Source of the DNA: Delphinus delphis
Lineage: Eukaryota > Chordata > Mammalia > Artiodactyla > Delphinidae
Assembly: GCF_949987515.2 (NCBI RefSeq)
Contig: NC_082697.1
Location: 22,203,730 to 22,267,729, forward strand
DNA length: 64,000 nt
Direction: 5' to 3'
Numbering within the stretch: position 1 is the first letter of the stretch; the number at the start of each line of letters is the position of its first letter. Below the pieces are notes generated by a model. It was given only the letters and a program-made list of their open reading frames with translations, was not told where the DNA came from and searched no databases. This document shows positions 63,434 to 64,000 of the stretch, piece by piece. A program made the translations under genes and the position numbers.

Positions 63434-64000
63434 GTATGGTTCCCCTGGGACTGGGACTGGGGTGGGGTGGGGTAGAGGAGAGAGGACAGGAGGGACTTAG
63501 CCCTGGGGCTCAGATACGAAGCATCAGCTTGCAGCGTCCATCCTTGCATTCATTCATTCATTCACTCCTTCAGCATCGGTTTGCTGAGACCCAGCTCTTT
63601 ACTGAGTGCTGTGGCAGATGCCGGGGAGACCGTGGTGAAGACGACAGACTCTGTCCCGGCCTTGCCAGGGGGCCAGTAGGTCTTTCACACTTCTCTGGTA
63701 TTTGTTGGTTTCCCTTTTTAACAGACCTGCGTCTTGAGCTGGCAATAGGATGTAGATGCGTTTAATGAGCTGGTTTCGTTGTTTCTGCATTATAGGCATA
63801 TATAGTACATATGAATGTTCTTTACTCTTTTAAGGTACAATTTATATACAGTAAGGTGCACACACCTTAAGTGTACAGCTGATGAAGTTTTATAGTGTAC
63901 ACCCTGCAGATACATAGTATAGCATCACCCAGGTCACAGTGAGCACATTTCCAGTGCTCCAGAAGGCTCCCGGGTGCCCCAGGGGATACGCCCACCCCAG
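63434..64000 (+). other. MTCL2: MTCL2 intron 8 (partial)
   Basis: Runs off the right edge. A short (ATTC)n run lies near 63549-63566 (CATTCATTCATTCATTCACT), and an antisense old L1 3' piece fills about 63825-64000 (AAGTGTACAGCTGATGAAGT). Confidence 0.8.

Overview
This is a piece of a mammalian nuclear genome, almost certainly from a cetacean (whale or dolphin). Genes are split by introns with GT-AG boundaries. The repeats are tRNA-Glu-derived SINEs of the CHR type (they start with CTTCCCTGGTGG on the sense strand), antisense L1 3' ends, MIRs and MLT1-like LTRs. The abundance of CHR SINEs, in both the roughly 210-bp form ending in ACCGC-poly(A) and the roughly 330-400-bp form, points to Cetacea or its closest relatives. 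No prokaryotic or viral gene set is present.

Layout. (1) Positions 1-6378, minus strand: the first four coding exons of TLDC2, a TLDc-domain protein; the rest of the gene lies beyond the left edge. (2) Positions 6379 to about 15.7 kb: an intergenic interval with SINEs, two L1 3' ends, an LTR-like remnant and no convincing gene. (3) About 15.75-17.35 kb: a strong CpG island carrying the promoter, 5' leader and first coding exon of MTCL2 (older name SOGA1) on the plus strand. (4) 17.2-64 kb: the MTCL2 gene body. Coding exons 2-8 are at 37198-37422, 44104-44262, 54895-54957, 55614-56804, 58943-59089, 61869-61994 and 63203-63433. Exons 1-8 join in one frame into about 939 residues, and the gene continues past the right edge.

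The order TLDC2 (minus) - MTCL2 (plus) is the head-to-head arrangement I recall for human chromosome 20q11. The two start codons are about 10.2 kb apart, so there is no shared core promoter. Every exon identified in both genes is a multiple of three and starts in phase 0. MTCL2 is known as a Golgi- and microtubule-associated coiled-coil protein, also reported as an adiponectin-induced suppressor of autophagy. TLDC2 belongs to the TLDc family linked to V-ATPase binding and oxidative-stress resistance. Nothing in the sequence suggests that the two act together.

I did not find an undescribed biological system. The observations most worth checking are a five-codon uORF just before the MTCL2 start, a tandem splice acceptor at exon 6, inverted CHR SINEs flanking exons 2-3, a three-copy target site left by successive SINE insertions, a degenerate CA-rich block in intron 1, and a weak-looking donor in TLDC2. 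Protein family statements are from memory of the families; no database search was run.
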